Positions 36,890 through 46,646 of a stretch of DNA of 64,000 nt are shown here, in pieces. The position numbers were made by a program, and so were the translations under genes. The stretch lies in contig NZ_JAECZB010000010.1 of assembly GCF_016056295.1 (NCBI RefSeq), positions 2,475 to 66,474 on the forward strand, in the 5' to 3' direction. Below the pieces are notes generated by a model. That model searched no databases. It saw only the letters and a program-made list of their open reading frames with translations, and was not told the origin of the DNA. Numbering within the stretch: position 1 is the stretch's first letter; every line of letters begins with the position of its first letter. Source of the stretch: Atlanticothrix silvestris CENA357 (GTDB lineage Bacteria > Cyanobacteriota > Cyanobacteriia > Cyanobacteriales > Nostocaceae).

Positions 36890-38074
36890 CTAGGCAAAGC
36901 CAGCCCAACTACCGCCACGTAGCAGCTTTATGTCATTATCTTTACCAATTAACCACGCACTACTATCTGTTGGCGCGCCTTGGTAATTATCATTATATAT
37001 ATCTTGACACCATTCGTATATATTACCATGCATATCGTATAAACCAAAAGAATTAGGCGGAAATTCTCCTACATCTGTTGTTTGTTGACGATATTTACCT
37101 TTTGGTGCAGAGCCGTAAGGAAAGAATTTACCGTTGTAATTAACCAAATCGGTGGTAATTGTTTCACCAAAATAAAATGGTGTAGTTGTTCCTGCGCGAC
37201 AAGCATATTCCCATTCAGCCTCGCTGGGTAGCCTATAGGTTTTTCCTGTCTTTTGACTCAATTTTTGACAAAACTCTACCGCATCATCCCAACTCACTTG
37301 TTCTACAGGTCGTTTATCAGCTTTGAAGCTGGAAGGATTTGTCCCCATAATTGCTTGATACTGTGCTTGGGTGACTGCATATTTCCCCATAAAGAACTGA
37401 GGTACTGTAACTTGATGCTGCGGACTTTCATCTGATTTTCGTTGCGTTTCCCCTGCTGGTGAACCCATCGTAAAGGTTCCCCCTGGTATCTGCACCATTT
37501 CCAAATTGACACTATTCCCCAAGTCTTCAACGAAATATTGTGCTTGTTGATTGCGGCGGTTAGTAATGTTTCCTTGTGCATTCACCGTCACAGTTTCAAA
37601 TTGAAAGGTTTGTAAGTTATTTGAGGAAGCAGGAGTCTGGATGACAGGTTCACTCGTTACCGGATTTGCGAATGGTGTTGTAGTTGTACTAGTGCTTAGT
37701 ATTTCTTGTAGTAGTTTTGTGACTTCTTTCTCACTCAATCGCTTACCAGGATTAATTTCTTCGCTTAGGTCTTCCCCATCTACAAATTCTTGGACTAAAT
37801 AAAATTCGCCTTGTTCTTCAAAGTGGGCAAACAGTCGCGGTATTTGGTCGCTATCATTACCTAAGCGGTACAAAACTTGGGCTTCGCTATCAAATAATCT
37901 TCTAACGATTTGTAATACTGCTGGGTCGGAGTTGGGTTTTAGGTGTTTGACTACACACTTGGGATGGTTGGGTAAGTCTAAGTCTTCAGCTAAGTAGGTG
38001 TCGCCAAATCCGCCACTTCCTAAGATTTTGATGATTTTATAGCGGTTGCGGAGGGTTGTACCAGTCGTGGGCAT
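36890..38074 (-). CDS. Truncated kinase N-lobe fused to a formylglycine-generating-enzyme-like domain
   Basis: The 394-residue product starts with a kinase N-lobe (GSGGFGDTYLAEDL glycine loop, CVVKHL lysine, EFVDGEDL hinge, about 10-115), but after VTKLLQEIL (about 145) it jumps to a Thr/Ser linker: HRD and DFG are missing. Residues about 190-394 form an FGE-sulfatase (SUMF1) domain, with MVQIPGGTFTMGSP, GKYAVTQAQYQAIM, YRLPSEAEWEYACRAG, NSFGLYDMHGNIYEWCQD and a final LLRGGSW, cut just after this motif where relatives continue about 35 residues to GFR. Likely a decaying kinase-effector; catalytic activity in phosphorylation is improbable. Confidence 0.8.
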   Translation of the reverse strand: MPTTGTTLRNRYKIIKILGSGGFGDTYLAEDLDLPNHPKCVVKHLKPNSDPAVLQIVRRLFDSEAQVLYRLGNDSDQIPRLFAHFEEQGEFYLVQEFVDGEDLSEEINPGKRLSEKEVTKLLQEILSTSTTTTPFANPVTSEPVIQTPASSNNLQTFQFETVTVNAQGNITNRRNQQAQYFVEDLGNSVNLEMVQIPGGTFTMGSPAGETQRKSDESPQHQVTVPQFFMGKYAVTQAQYQAIMGTNPSSFKADKRPVEQVSWDDAVEFCQKLSQKTGKTYRLPSEAEWEYACRAGTTTPFYFGETITTDLVNYNGKFFPYGSAPKGKYRQQTTDVGEFPPNSFGLYDMHGNIYEWCQDIYNDNYQGAPTDSSAWLIGKDNDIKLLRGGSWAGFA

Positions 38075-38179
38075 GGTTTTTGACTTGGTAGTGGGGATTT
38101 TGGTTTATTGTGCCAAATTTTTTGGTGTTAGGGCAAGATAATTTTTTAACGCAGAGGCGCAGAAACGCGGAGCCACATC

Positions 38180-38563
38180 TCACTTTGGCTCTTGCCGTTT
38201 GAAAGTTAGCTTAATTGCTCCTTTACCACTAGCTTTTGCACCACTACCAATTAATTTAACTTCGCCTTCGCCGCTAATTTCTACCGATAGTTCAATTTCT
38301 TCTAGCTGCATTTTAGAATTTACTTGCTGTTCTGCACGACTAAATAAGCGCCCTACGACTTGCAAAAAGCCAGTCATATTTTGCTCTAATTTCTCAGCGC
38401 TAACCTTAACGGCATCTCCTACCACTTTGTGATTAGTATCTCTTGTGGGTTCATCTCCCCAACTTCCCCGTGTAGTAGTTCCGCCTTTAACGCCTTCAGG
38501 TATGGATATTTGAGGCATTTCATCGGTAACAATCCAAATGGAGTCTGAAGGTGTTTCTGACAT
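38180..38563 (-). CDS. Trypsin-co-occurring domain 1 (Trypco1) protein
   Basis: A 127-residue protein ending in the small beta domain IELSVEISGEGEVKLIGSGAKASGKGAIKLTFKR, typical of the Trypco1/CU044_2847 family, which accompanies trypsin-like proteases, kinases and other effector modules in predicted bacterial conflict systems. Here the neighbour is the truncated kinase-FGE fusion, 105 bases downstream and in the same orientation. It would serve as an adaptor; no protease is present. Confidence 0.7.
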   Translation of the reverse strand: MSETPSDSIWIVTDEMPQISIPEGVKGGTTTRGSWGDEPTRDTNHKVVGDAVKVSAEKLEQNMTGFLQVVGRLFSRAEQQVNSKMQLEEIELSVEISGEGEVKLIGSGAKASGKGAIKLTFKRQEPK

Positions 38564-38724
38564 ATTACATTAAGTGTTTATTTGCATTTTCTCATAAATA
38601 TATACAAAGGTATGAGGCGTTTTTCGGATATTGTGATTAGGGTGATTGAGGCGATATTCACCATAAGCTTGCCTATGCACTGATTATTTACAATGGTTAT
38701 AGAAAAATACTTGCCCAATTATCT

Positions 38725-38991
38725 ATGAATGTGTCCTTAACTCCAGAACTGGAGCAATTCATCCAAGCTCAGATTGAAAGTGGTAAATATGCAACGGCTA
38801 CGGAAGTAATTGTCGATGCTCTCAGAACTTTTGCCGCCAAAGGTCACGCTGAAGCAGCAGTACAGCCAAAAACACCAGAAGAATTAGGCTGGCCTGCTGA
38901 TTTTTTTGAACAAACGGCTGGTTGTTTACAAAATGAACCTCTGATGAGATATCCCCAAAGTGAGTATGAGATGCGAGAGTCGTTAGAGTAA
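38725..38991 (+). CDS. Chimeric ParD/VapB-type antitoxin
   Basis: An 88-residue antitoxin. Residues 1-40 are ParD-like: MNVSLTPELEQFIQAQIESG and the helix YATATEVIVDALRTFA, a ribbon-helix-helix DNA-binding fold. Residues 48-88 (KTPEELGWPADFFEQTAGCL...) instead look like the C-terminal toxin-binding part of VapB antitoxins of PIN toxins. The toxin gene that follows is PIN-type, matching the VapB half and not ParE. The toxin gene is dead, so this is a surviving antitoxin. Confidence 0.8.
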   Translation: MNVSLTPELEQFIQAQIESGKYATATEVIVDALRTFAAKGHAEAAVQPKTPEELGWPADFFEQTAGCLQNEPLMRYPQSEYEMRESLE

Positions 38992-39392
38992 TTTATTTAT
39001 TAGATACCAATGCTTGCATTGTTTATCTCAATCGTCCAATGTCTGGTGTACGGCGACGGTTAGAATCTTTGTCACCACAGGATATTGCTGTTTGTTCAGT
39101 TGTAAAGGCAGAATTATTTTATGGTGCAGTCAGAAGCAGAATTCCTCAACGCACTTTGGCTTTACAGTGAGCTTTTCTCAATAATTGTGTTTCTCTGCCT
39201 TTTGATGATGCAGCCGCTAAATTTTTTGGTGAAATTCGGTTTGAATTGGCAATTTTAGGTACACCTATCGGCCCTTATGATTTGCAAATTGCATCTATTG
39301 CTAAAGTGCATAATTTAACGTTAGTTACGCACAATATGAGGGAATTTAGTTGGGTGAATGGATTACAAATTGAAGATTGGAAGGAAGTCTAA
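38991..39392 (+). pseudogene. vapC: VapC (PIN-domain) toxin gene with lost start and internal stop
   Basis: The frame reads (start)YLLDTNACIVYLN... with PIN acids in LDTN, VVKAELFYGA, PFDDAAAKF and GPYDLQIASI, and ends THNMREFSWVNGLQIEDW. The expected ATG overlapping the antitoxin stop (TAATG) is TAATT, giving ATT, and codon 60 is TGA (39168-39170, LALQ*AFLNN). Both changes disable a ribonuclease toxin of about 133 residues. Domains are otherwise intact, so the decay looks recent. Confidence 0.82.
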
Positions 39393-39605
39393 ACCCAATT
39401 TTAGGCGTTGCTAACTGTATTGTAGAGACATAATTGTGGTGAAGAGATCGCCATCCTCAAAGATAATGGTTATATATCACAAATAATTATTTTTGTCATG
39501 CTAAATATTGCTAGAGATAACAAAAATTTACAATCAAAAGTAAGAAAAAAGTAAGAAACGTGTTTTTCTCAAAAATCTGAAACCTAGATATAGCAAGGAA
39601 AATAA

Positions 39606-40445
39606 ATGGTACGACCGCGCAAGATATTTGCTCAGCATTGGCTCAAAAGTGAAAAGGCATTAGATGCAATTGTGAAGGCCGCAGCGTGTCAGCCAAACGA
39701 TGGCTCCGCCAACACCTCAGGTGAACGCATTTTAGAAATCGGCCCAGGTACTGGCATTCTGACGCGTCGTTTATTGCCTTTGGTGCAATCTCTAGTTGCA
39801 GTAGAAATAGACTTTGATTTGTGCAAACTTTTAATAAAGCAACTAGGTAAAACTGAAAATTTTTTACTGCTGCAAGGAGATTTTCTCACTCTAGATTTAC
39901 CATCTCATTTAGCAGCATTTTCCAACTTTCAAAATCCCAATAAAGTAGTAGCTAATATTCCCTACAACATCACAGGGCCAATTATTGAAAAATTATTGGG
40001 AACTATCAGTAATCCTAATCCAGAACCCTTTGACTCGATAGTGTTACTAGTACAAAAAGAAGTAGCAGAAAGGTTATATGCTAAACCAGAGTCGAAAGCA
40101 TTTGGAGCCTTAAGTGTACGAGTGCAGTATTTAGCTGAGTGTGAATTAATTTGTACAGTACCAGCCAGTGCATTTTACCCACCACCAAAAGTAGACTCAG
40201 CAGTCGTGCGGTTGCATCCAAGGCAGATAGCAACGCCAGCCATTAACCCCCGAAAGTTTGAGAACTTACTGAAATTGGGGTTTGCAGCCAAACGTAAAAT
40301 GTTACGAAATAACTTGCAATCAGTCGTTGATCGCGATCGCCTGACCCACTTACTGGAACAATTAGAAATAAATCCCCAAGCTAGGGCTGAAGACCTCAGC
40401 ATTCAGCAATGGGTAACACTAGCTAATGAGTTAGAAGTCAACTGA
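39606..40445 (+). CDS. rsmA: 16S rRNA dimethyladenosine transferase (KsgA/RsmA)
   Basis: A 279-residue SAM-dependent methyltransferase that dimethylates two adjacent adenosines in the 3' hairpin of 16S rRNA. It has KIFAQHWLKSEKAL at the N-terminus, the SAM loop ILEIGPGTGILTRRLL (about 40-56), VAVEIDFDLC (about 65), and the catalytic NIPYNITGPI (about 118-127). The C-terminal DNA/RNA-binding domain contains FAAKRKMLRNNL. Length is normal. The ispE gene follows after 51 bases of heptamer repeat, an order common in bacteria. Confidence 0.96.
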   Translation: MVRPRKIFAQHWLKSEKALDAIVKAAACQPNDGSANTSGERILEIGPGTGILTRRLLPLVQSLVAVEIDFDLCKLLIKQLGKTENFLLLQGDFLTLDLPSHLAAFSNFQNPNKVVANIPYNITGPIIEKLLGTISNPNPEPFDSIVLLVQKEVAERLYAKPESKAFGALSVRVQYLAECELICTVPASAFYPPPKVDSAVVRLHPRQIATPAINPRKFENLLKLGFAAKRKMLRNNLQSVVDRDRLTHLLEQLEINPQARAEDLSIQQWVTLANELEVN

Positions 40446-40493
40446 CAACTGACAACTGACAACTGACAACTAACAACTAACAACTGATAACTG
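40441..40493. repeat. Heptamer repeat between rsmA and ispE
   Basis: Seven or more tandem TGACAAC/TAACAAC units fill the entire gap between rsmA and ispE. The copy number would set the spacing between the two genes. Confidence 0.9.
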
Positions 40494-40496
40494 AAT

Positions 40497-41444
40497 ATGC
40501 GTTCCTACACCTTAACTGCCCCTGCCAAAATCAACTTATACTTAGAAATCATTGGCAACCGCCCTGATGGTTATCACGAATTGGCAATGATCCTCCAAAG
40601 CATTGACTTGGCTGACCAAATTGAAGTGCGTTCCCTTAGCGTTGACACTATCCGCGTTCATTGTAACCATCCACAACTACCAACAGACAAGAGTAATTTG
40701 GCATACCGGGCAGCCGAACTAATGACAACGCAATTTCCCGAAGCCTTTAGTAAATATGGCGGTGTAGAAATTAATGTCAAAAAGCATATTCCTGTAGCTG
40801 CTGGGTTAGCAGGAGGTTCAACAGATGCCGCAGCAGTTTTGGTAGGAATAGATTTATTGTGGAAATTGGGATTAACTCAGTCAGAATTAGAAGAACTGGG
40901 CGCTACTCTAGGTTCAGATATACCATTTTGTGTAGCTGGTGGTACAGCGATCGCCACAGGTAGAGGTGAACAACTTTCTCCTTTACCAAGTTTAGATCAC
41001 ATATATATAGTATTAGCTAAATATCGCAGCTTAGAAGTTTCCACCGTTTGGGCATACAAAACCTATCGTCAACAGTTTGGCAGTTCTTATTTGAGAGACG
41101 AAAGTTTGGCAGCGCGTGCTAGTGCAGTTCATTCGGGAGAAATGGTCAAAGCTATCCTTAAAAAAGATGCCACAGAAATTGCCCAAAAACTGCACAATGA
41201 TTTAGAGCGTGTAGTATTGCCAGAGTACCCCCAAGTTCTGCAACTGCGAGAACTATTTGCCAATCAACAAGGAGTGTTAGGAACAATGATGTCTGGTTCT
41301 GGGCCAACAGTCTTTGCACTCACAGAGTCTGAACAACAAGCACAAGCAGTTAAATTAAAAATTAGAGAAGCCATTCCTGACGAAGATTTAGAATTATTCG
41401 TGACCCGGATGACTACACACGGCATAATAATTCGTAATTCGTAA
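40497..41444 (+). CDS. ispE: 4-diphosphocytidyl-2-C-methyl-D-erythritol kinase
   Basis: A 315-residue GHMP-family kinase of the MEP isoprenoid pathway, phosphorylating CDP-ME at the 2-hydroxyl. It has the N-terminal LTAPAKINLYLEIIGNRPDGYHE (lysine and substrate region), the ATP loop PVAAGLAGGSTDAAAVL (about 99-115), SDIPFCVAGGTA (about 142) and the C-terminal GTMMSGSGPTVFAL (about 262). In this phototroph it supports carotenoid and chlorophyll side-chain synthesis. Confidence 0.96.
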   Translation: MRSYTLTAPAKINLYLEIIGNRPDGYHELAMILQSIDLADQIEVRSLSVDTIRVHCNHPQLPTDKSNLAYRAAELMTTQFPEAFSKYGGVEINVKKHIPVAAGLAGGSTDAAAVLVGIDLLWKLGLTQSELEELGATLGSDIPFCVAGGTAIATGRGEQLSPLPSLDHIYIVLAKYRSLEVSTVWAYKTYRQQFGSSYLRDESLAARASAVHSGEMVKAILKKDATEIAQKLHNDLERVVLPEYPQVLQLRELFANQQGVLGTMMSGSGPTVFALTESEQQAQAVKLKIREAIPDEDLELFVTRMTTHGIIIRNS

Positions 41445-41453
41445 TTCGTAATT
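41427..41453. repeat. Short tandem repeat AATTCGT
   Basis: About three and a half copies of a 7-bp unit (AATTCGT) span the end of ispE and its downstream region. It includes the ispE stop codon. Confidence 0.7.
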
Positions 41454-41508
41454 AAGAAATTCAGATTTCATCTGGTTTCATGCCCCATTCCCCATTTCCC
41501 AATCTAAA

Positions 41509-41832
41509 ATGAGTGACCCAAATTTAACACCACAAACAGAAAATCCAACACAGGCTCCAGCTAGTCTAGTACGCTGTGTAACTGGAGCAGTAATTTCAGG
41601 AGGACTAAGCTTTGCAGTATATTCATTGATGATTGCGATCGCTACCAATTTTGCCACCAAACCGATCCATTCAGATAATCCATTAGTGTGGAAAATTTCC
41701 TCTGCTGTTCGTACCCTAGTTGTAGGTGTGTTTGCTTTAGGAAGTGGGATATTTGGAATAGTGGCAATCGGTTTGTTGGCTTTGGCAATACAATCAATAA
41801 TTCAGCAGCTGACAAAGCCCAAAAGCAGTTAA
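41509..41832 (+). CDS. DUF3082 family membrane protein
   Basis: A 107-residue protein with two transmembrane helices (about 27-47 and 70-97) and a polar loop with ISSAVRTLVVG. This matches the cyanobacterial DUF3082 family, of unknown function, commonly found near ispE. It follows ispE by 64 bases and is probably cotranscribed. Confidence 0.85.
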   Translation: MSDPNLTPQTENPTQAPASLVRCVTGAVISGGLSFAVYSLMIAIATNFATKPIHSDNPLVWKISSAVRTLVVGVFALGSGIFGIVAIGLLALAIQSIIQQLTKPKSS

Positions 41833-41837
41833 AACTT

Positions 41838-42740
41838 TTAGCCAAGATTGAAAGGTATGTAATCTCCCAATTGAGAACGACTATTGATTAGTTGCAAATT
41901 CTTGTTTCGCGAAGCCTGAAAAATTTGATTTTGCTGATTTTGATGTTGTTTTCTCCAATTTTTGGGAGGTAGCCCATGATATTGACGAAATTGGCGGGAG
42001 AAATGACATGCATTTTGATAGCCCAATTTTATAGCAATCTGCTCGATTGTCTGATCAGTATCCTGCAATAAGGGACGTGCTGCTGCCATGCGGCGCTTAA
42101 CAATCCAGCCGTTGACAGTTTCTCCCGTTTGTTTTGCAACTCTACTGGTTAAATAAGCTGCTGAATAACCAACAGCATCAGCCACATCAGATAAAGTAAT
42201 TCCTTGATCGTAGTTAGCCTCAATGTAATCGAAAACTTCTTTGAGTTGGGGAAACGATGGAAAGAAGGACTCAGAAGTTACGGGCGAAGTAGTGTTTGTA
42301 GGTAGTACTGGTAAGGTCTGATGAGATTTGGTAGCATACCAGTACTTGAGGATAGCTTGTTTTTTTTCTAATCGGATTGCGATCGCTCTTAGTAACTCGC
42401 TTACTGTAGAAGGTTTGGTAAGATAGTCATCTGCTCCCAGTTCCATACCTTTACGAACAGATGCTTTAGTGTCACTACCAGTAAGAAAAATAAAGGGAAT
42501 AACTGCTGTTATAGGATGTTGACGCAGCGTATTCAAAACACCGTAACCATCCATATCCGGCATAGCAATATCGCAAATCACCAAGTCTGGTAAATGCTTC
42601 TGTGCTTTTTCAATGCCAATTAGACCATTTTCAGCACCTATTGTGTCAAAACCTTCAGCCTCAAGAATGTCTAAGAAAAGATGGCGGGTAGGAGCATCAT
42701 CTTCAATTACGAGAATTGTTTTCGACGATTTATGCATCAT
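41838..42740 (-). CDS. Response regulator with AraC-type DNA-binding output
   Basis: A 300-residue regulator: receiver domain (about 8-125) with acidic pocket EDD, phospho-acceptor Asp in LVICDIAMPDMDGYG (about 57) and lysine in YLTKPSTV (about 107), then an AraC HTH domain (about 180-280) with ITLSDVADAVGYSAAYLTS and EQIAIKLGYQNACHFSRQFR. It lies 152 bases downstream of a sensor kinase on the same strand, its likely cognate. Target genes unknown. Confidence 0.92.
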   Translation of the reverse strand: MMHKSSKTILVIEDDAPTRHLFLDILEAEGFDTIGAENGLIGIEKAQKHLPDLVICDIAMPDMDGYGVLNTLRQHPITAVIPFIFLTGSDTKASVRKGMELGADDYLTKPSTVSELLRAIAIRLEKKQAILKYWYATKSHQTLPVLPTNTTSPVTSESFFPSFPQLKEVFDYIEANYDQGITLSDVADAVGYSAAYLTSRVAKQTGETVNGWIVKRRMAAARPLLQDTDQTIEQIAIKLGYQNACHFSRQFRQYHGLPPKNWRKQHQNQQNQIFQASRNKNLQLINSRSQLGDYIPFNLG

Positions 42741-42892
42741 TTTTCTCTCACTAGAATTTTTGGCAGGGAATAATGACCAAACTCTGTGCTGAGTCAGCTA
42801 TCAGTGGTTAGGCAGAATTAAAGTTATCAGTAGCAGAAAGGGAACAGGGAATAGGGAACATAGAAAATGTATAATTAATTTTGTTTAGGTAC

Positions 42893-44464
42893 TTAAAAAA
42901 TTTGTATAGAAGTGAGCTTTGGTTTCATCGATGGCAACACAACAGTCACAGTAGTACCTATACCAACCTCACTTTCGATAGTAATTTGACCACCATATAA
43001 ATCTACAAGATTTTTGACAATCGATAAACCCAGTCCAGTACCGGATAGATTCTTAACATTGTTACCTCGATAAAATGGCTCAAAAAGTCTTTGTCTGTCT
43101 GCTGCTAGAATACCAATTCCTCTATCAATTACCTGGAAAATTACTTTCTCGTGTTCACAAGTAAGCTGTAAATCAACCGCGCTACCAGTTGGAGAATACT
43201 TAATGGCATTGTCGAGCAAGTTCTTCAGAATACGCTCTAGAAGTTCTTGATCCACATCAGCGCTTAAAGAGTTATATTGACTCACAAAATTGATGGGATT
43301 CTGAGCGCTACTGAGCTGCATTTGTGCTACTAACTTATTACAGAACCGAACCAAATCAAGTGGCTTGGCCTCGAAGTTGAGTTTTGCTGCTTCTGCCTGT
43401 GCAAATAACAAGATATCATTTAACATCTGGCTGAGCTTTTCAACAGCTGTTTGAATGTGATCAAGTAGCGATCGCATTTTTGCTGTTGTTCGTTCATCAA
43501 TACGTTTTTGCAGTAAGCTATTAGAGACTGAAACAACATTCAGTGGCGTGCGTAATTGATGGCAAGCCATAGAAACAAAATTCGCTCTTTGTTCGCTTAG
43601 TTGCTTTACTTGTTCTAAAGCCTGACGGAATTCTGATTCTGCCTGTTTGGAATCAGTGATATCAATACCTGCAATCATTTCCACTGGCGTACCCTCGAAA
43701 TCAAACATTGCAACTGTACAAGCCAGCCAGCGCTCAGTACCATCTTTTGTTAAAATAGATATCTCCTGATATTCGGAGTCTTTATTCTTGAGCAGTTGGC
43801 CAATATCAAAGCCAGTTAATAGTTCCTCTTTTGTGTAGCCAGTAAGTACCTCCACGGCGGGGTTGACGTATGATAGATGCGAACCTCTAATTACAAAAAT
43901 ATTAGCATCCGTCGTTTCTGCCAAAGTGCAAAATATAGCTTCATTTAGCCATAATGCATTTTTAGTCTTTTGAACTGCGCTAATATCCCAAATACTCCAG
44001 ACTCTACCGATAATTTCGTTATCCAAACACTGAGGTTTAGAGTATTGAGCGAAGATTCTCCCATCCTTTAGTTCTAGAATATCGCAACTCTCAAAATCAC
44101 GTTGGACGGATACCTTCTCCAGAACTGCAAGAAAAGCTTCTGGGTTTTTTAATTGGTTCTCGAAAAAGGTACTTACTTGAAGAAAATTCCTAGACAGCAT
44201 CAGTGAATCTGGGATTTGCCACATATCCACAAATTTCTGATTAAAGCTCTCGATATGACCGGCAAAACTTACTGCAACAATACCATTGGCAGTAGATTCC
44301 AGAGTAGAACGCAGTAAAGAAACAGATGTTTCTAACTCTGTCTCCTTCTTCTGCAATTCACAAACTTCCTGTTGTACATACTCTATAGCATCATTTAATT
44401 CATCAAACCACTTTTGCATTCTTAACTCTACTACTTCGTCAGCGAAAGTCGGCAAGAAGCACAT
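42893..44464 (-). CDS. PAS-containing sensor histidine kinase
   Basis: A 523-residue kinase with two PAS domains (about 45-160 and 165-285), HisKA with phospho-accepting His in SMACHQLRTPL (about 303), and HATPase_c with LLDNAIKYSP, VIDRGIGI, LSGTGLGLSIVKN (G1/G2 boxes). No membrane segment, so it is a soluble sensor. It is likely the partner of the response regulator at 41838. A shorter start at 44419 (MQKWF) is possible; the ATG at 44464 has AAAGGG immediately before it, too close for an ideal site. Confidence 0.9.
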   Translation of the reverse strand: MCFLPTFADEVVELRMQKWFDELNDAIEYVQQEVCELQKKETELETSVSLLRSTLESTANGIVAVSFAGHIESFNQKFVDMWQIPDSLMLSRNFLQVSTFFENQLKNPEAFLAVLEKVSVQRDFESCDILELKDGRIFAQYSKPQCLDNEIIGRVWSIWDISAVQKTKNALWLNEAIFCTLAETTDANIFVIRGSHLSYVNPAVEVLTGYTKEELLTGFDIGQLLKNKDSEYQEISILTKDGTERWLACTVAMFDFEGTPVEMIAGIDITDSKQAESEFRQALEQVKQLSEQRANFVSMACHQLRTPLNVVSVSNSLLQKRIDERTTAKMRSLLDHIQTAVEKLSQMLNDILLFAQAEAAKLNFEAKPLDLVRFCNKLVAQMQLSSAQNPINFVSQYNSLSADVDQELLERILKNLLDNAIKYSPTGSAVDLQLTCEHEKVIFQVIDRGIGILAADRQRLFEPFYRGNNVKNLSGTGLGLSIVKNLVDLYGGQITIESEVGIGTTVTVVLPSMKPKLTSIQIF

Positions 44465-44486
44465 CCCTTTAAGAGGATGTTTGAAA

Positions 44487-44722
44487 AGTTTTGGGCGAAT
44501 ATAATTCGCTACTACACAAACAAAGCCCGCCTGCGCGGACTAATGTAAAAACAAGGGTTTGAAACCCACGCAGGTGGCCTTCCCGGAGGGAAGCCGCTAC
44601 GCGTCCTGTCCGTGTAGCCAAGCCACTGCGCCCTTGCGGTTCCCCGACTTGTTCGCGCAGCGTCTACCCTTGGGAGAAGCAAGTGGCGCGCGACTTCTAG
44701 TCGCCAGGGCGAGTAATAAATT
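44487..44722. repeat. Composite GC-rich palindromic repeat
   Basis: About 240 bp of GC-rich, non-coding repeat. GGCGAATATAATTCGCTACTACACAAACAAAGCCCGCC opens in one half; the second half contains TAGTCGCCAGGGCGAG. A further palindromic repeat (GGCCTTCCCGGAGGGAAG; CGCAGCGTCTACC) is nested in the middle. Such mosaics recur in Nostocales. Nothing coding is seen. Confidence 0.6.
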
Positions 44723-44814
44723 AGACTTTTCAAACAACCTCTAAGGGGTAGGAAAAATAGCCCCAAAGCTCTCATTTGTGCAGTGATATTATTATCAGCT
44801 TCGAGGCTACTCAT

Positions 44815-46646
44815 AAAAAAGAAAAACCCCCTTGCCCTATAGCTTCATTGACCAAGAAATCAGCAAATTTCAACTTTGCTTATGGCTGTAGCGCCAATTG
44901 AAATTTAGATTGAACGAACGTAATAGTTACCAGACTACACTTTCACCACTCCTTTAAATCAATTGGTACTATAGCCATTAATTAGTGTTAATCCGAATCA
45001 TTTAAAACCCTGATTGCACTACTAAATTATCGAAGAACGAATTAAAGCGAAAAATACTTAACAATGTTATTGTAAATATGATTTTACCAATATTGAGTGA
45101 ACACTTTAATATTGGTTACATAAAGAAACAATGTTTTTTTATTATTCATTTAATATAAATTACTTGTTATAAATAAGTTGATAGTTAAGACAAAATTAGA
45201 TTGTATAGTCATAAACAACTTGCAATCACATTCAGTCTTTTATGCACTTGCATACAGAAAACTATATATAACTAATTTCAGCCAAATTAAATAGGTGAGT
45301 CAACATTTTAAGACAGCAATATTAAATAAGTTGAATTATTTTTTATTTACAAATAAAGAGTACCGACATAATTTTATCTTTGCATCACGATTCATATTAT
45401 TATTCCAATTCAAATTTAGATGTTTTTAACATTTCATTTTTAAGTTAAAACGAAGTTTTTTTGTCCATAATTTTATATTTTTTACTTCTACTCTTTCAGG
45501 GATTTAACTACATAATAATATGCTAAGTCATCTTTCATAGGGAATACATTTTTATTAAACATCACATGTATATTGTTAAAACATCTTTCAAAAGAAATAA
45601 AAAATGTTAAGAGTAAATGTATTGATAAACACAAAATCTTAGACTGAAGCGATATTGAGTACTAAAACACGGCTGAAATAATGCTATTATCAAGCTATTA
45701 GCCTTGAATCAACTCACTCATATTTTTATTCACAATTAAAATTACCTGATGTAGAAAGCTTTTAAGTCTTAAATGACTCATATCCTAGCGAGGGTTTTGG
45801 TAACTTGATTTTAGGCATCTGTGACAGCGGGGTATTACTCAGTTTTTACATGTGTAAATTTTTTCCTGGGTAATAATAAAGTATGTTTTATCACTTGTGT
45901 ACTAAATGGTTAAGTTAATTTATAAGTAACAATTATCGTGTAATTTCGGCTAAATGAAATTTAAAATATTGTTTGCTCATTAATATTTGGCATGATCACT
46001 ACGTATGTAATCTACGTACTACTGTTTTTATAAGCACATTTTTTAAATACTTTGTTTTTACTTATACTGATCATAAGCGAATCAAACTGATCAGGGTTAA
46101 GTTCAGTATAATTTGTAGTATATGCTACTGTAATGACCGAGGCATACTAAATTAGTATCTGAACAAGTAGAAATGGTAAATTAAAAAGACAAAATCAAAA
46201 AAGAGTCTGGAGATTGAGATTTTTCTATGTCTAAATGTAAATTTGTATAATTTCCAAGTTTTATAAAAAATAGTATTCAACAAAATTTTTCGTTTACAAC
46301 AAGTAATAAACTACAAAAGAGAAAAAAAAGATAAGTCTACCAAAAAATTAGACATGTATCTGTTGCTGAAGATTGAGTAGTCTTAAAAAAGAAGCTAATT
46401 CTGCAATACGGGTCATTCGTAGGGGCTGATTTAACTAGATATTTATTAGGCAGATAAAAATGCTGACTGGTTAAATTTACCCCTATTTCTAAAACCCCTT
46501 TGTAATCATCAAAGGTTTGCTATCCTACTAGACAGTCGACAGACTTTCAAAAAACATAATTTTCGATTTTAGATAATAAAACATCAATCTTCACGGAACA
46601 ATTGCCTACATTCAAAATTGCAAACTTTACCAAATGAGGAAAGATT
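44815..46646. other. 1.8-kb gene-free AT-rich region upstream of the HetP-family gene
   Basis: No supportable ORF, tRNA or clear terminator was found on either strand; the 60-codon frame at 45973 looks like chance. The region may carry a long 5' leader or unseen small RNAs for the HetP-family gene. By eye I did not find a clean NtcA-type GTA-N8-TAC site. Near the gene, CGTAGGGGCTGATTTAAC (about 46418-46435) resembles one arm of a HetR-type site, weakly, and CCCCTATTTCTAAAACCCC follows at about 46482. Confidence 0.55.

Noticed and set aside
44512-44814. 100-codon minus-strand frame over the composite repeat
   Set aside because: The frame is produced by GC-rich palindromic repeat DNA and encodes low-complexity Arg/Pro-rich sequence.
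45973-46155. 60-codon frame in the AT-rich gap before the HetP-family gene
   Set aside because: No ribosome binding site, no family resemblance and composition matching the surrounding AT-rich DNA; judged a chance frame.
44815-46646. NtcA-type or HetR-type promoter before the HetP-family gene
   Set aside because: By eye no clean GTA-N8-TAC or full GAGGGGTCTAACCCCTC-type site was found; only a partial arm, too weak to annotate.
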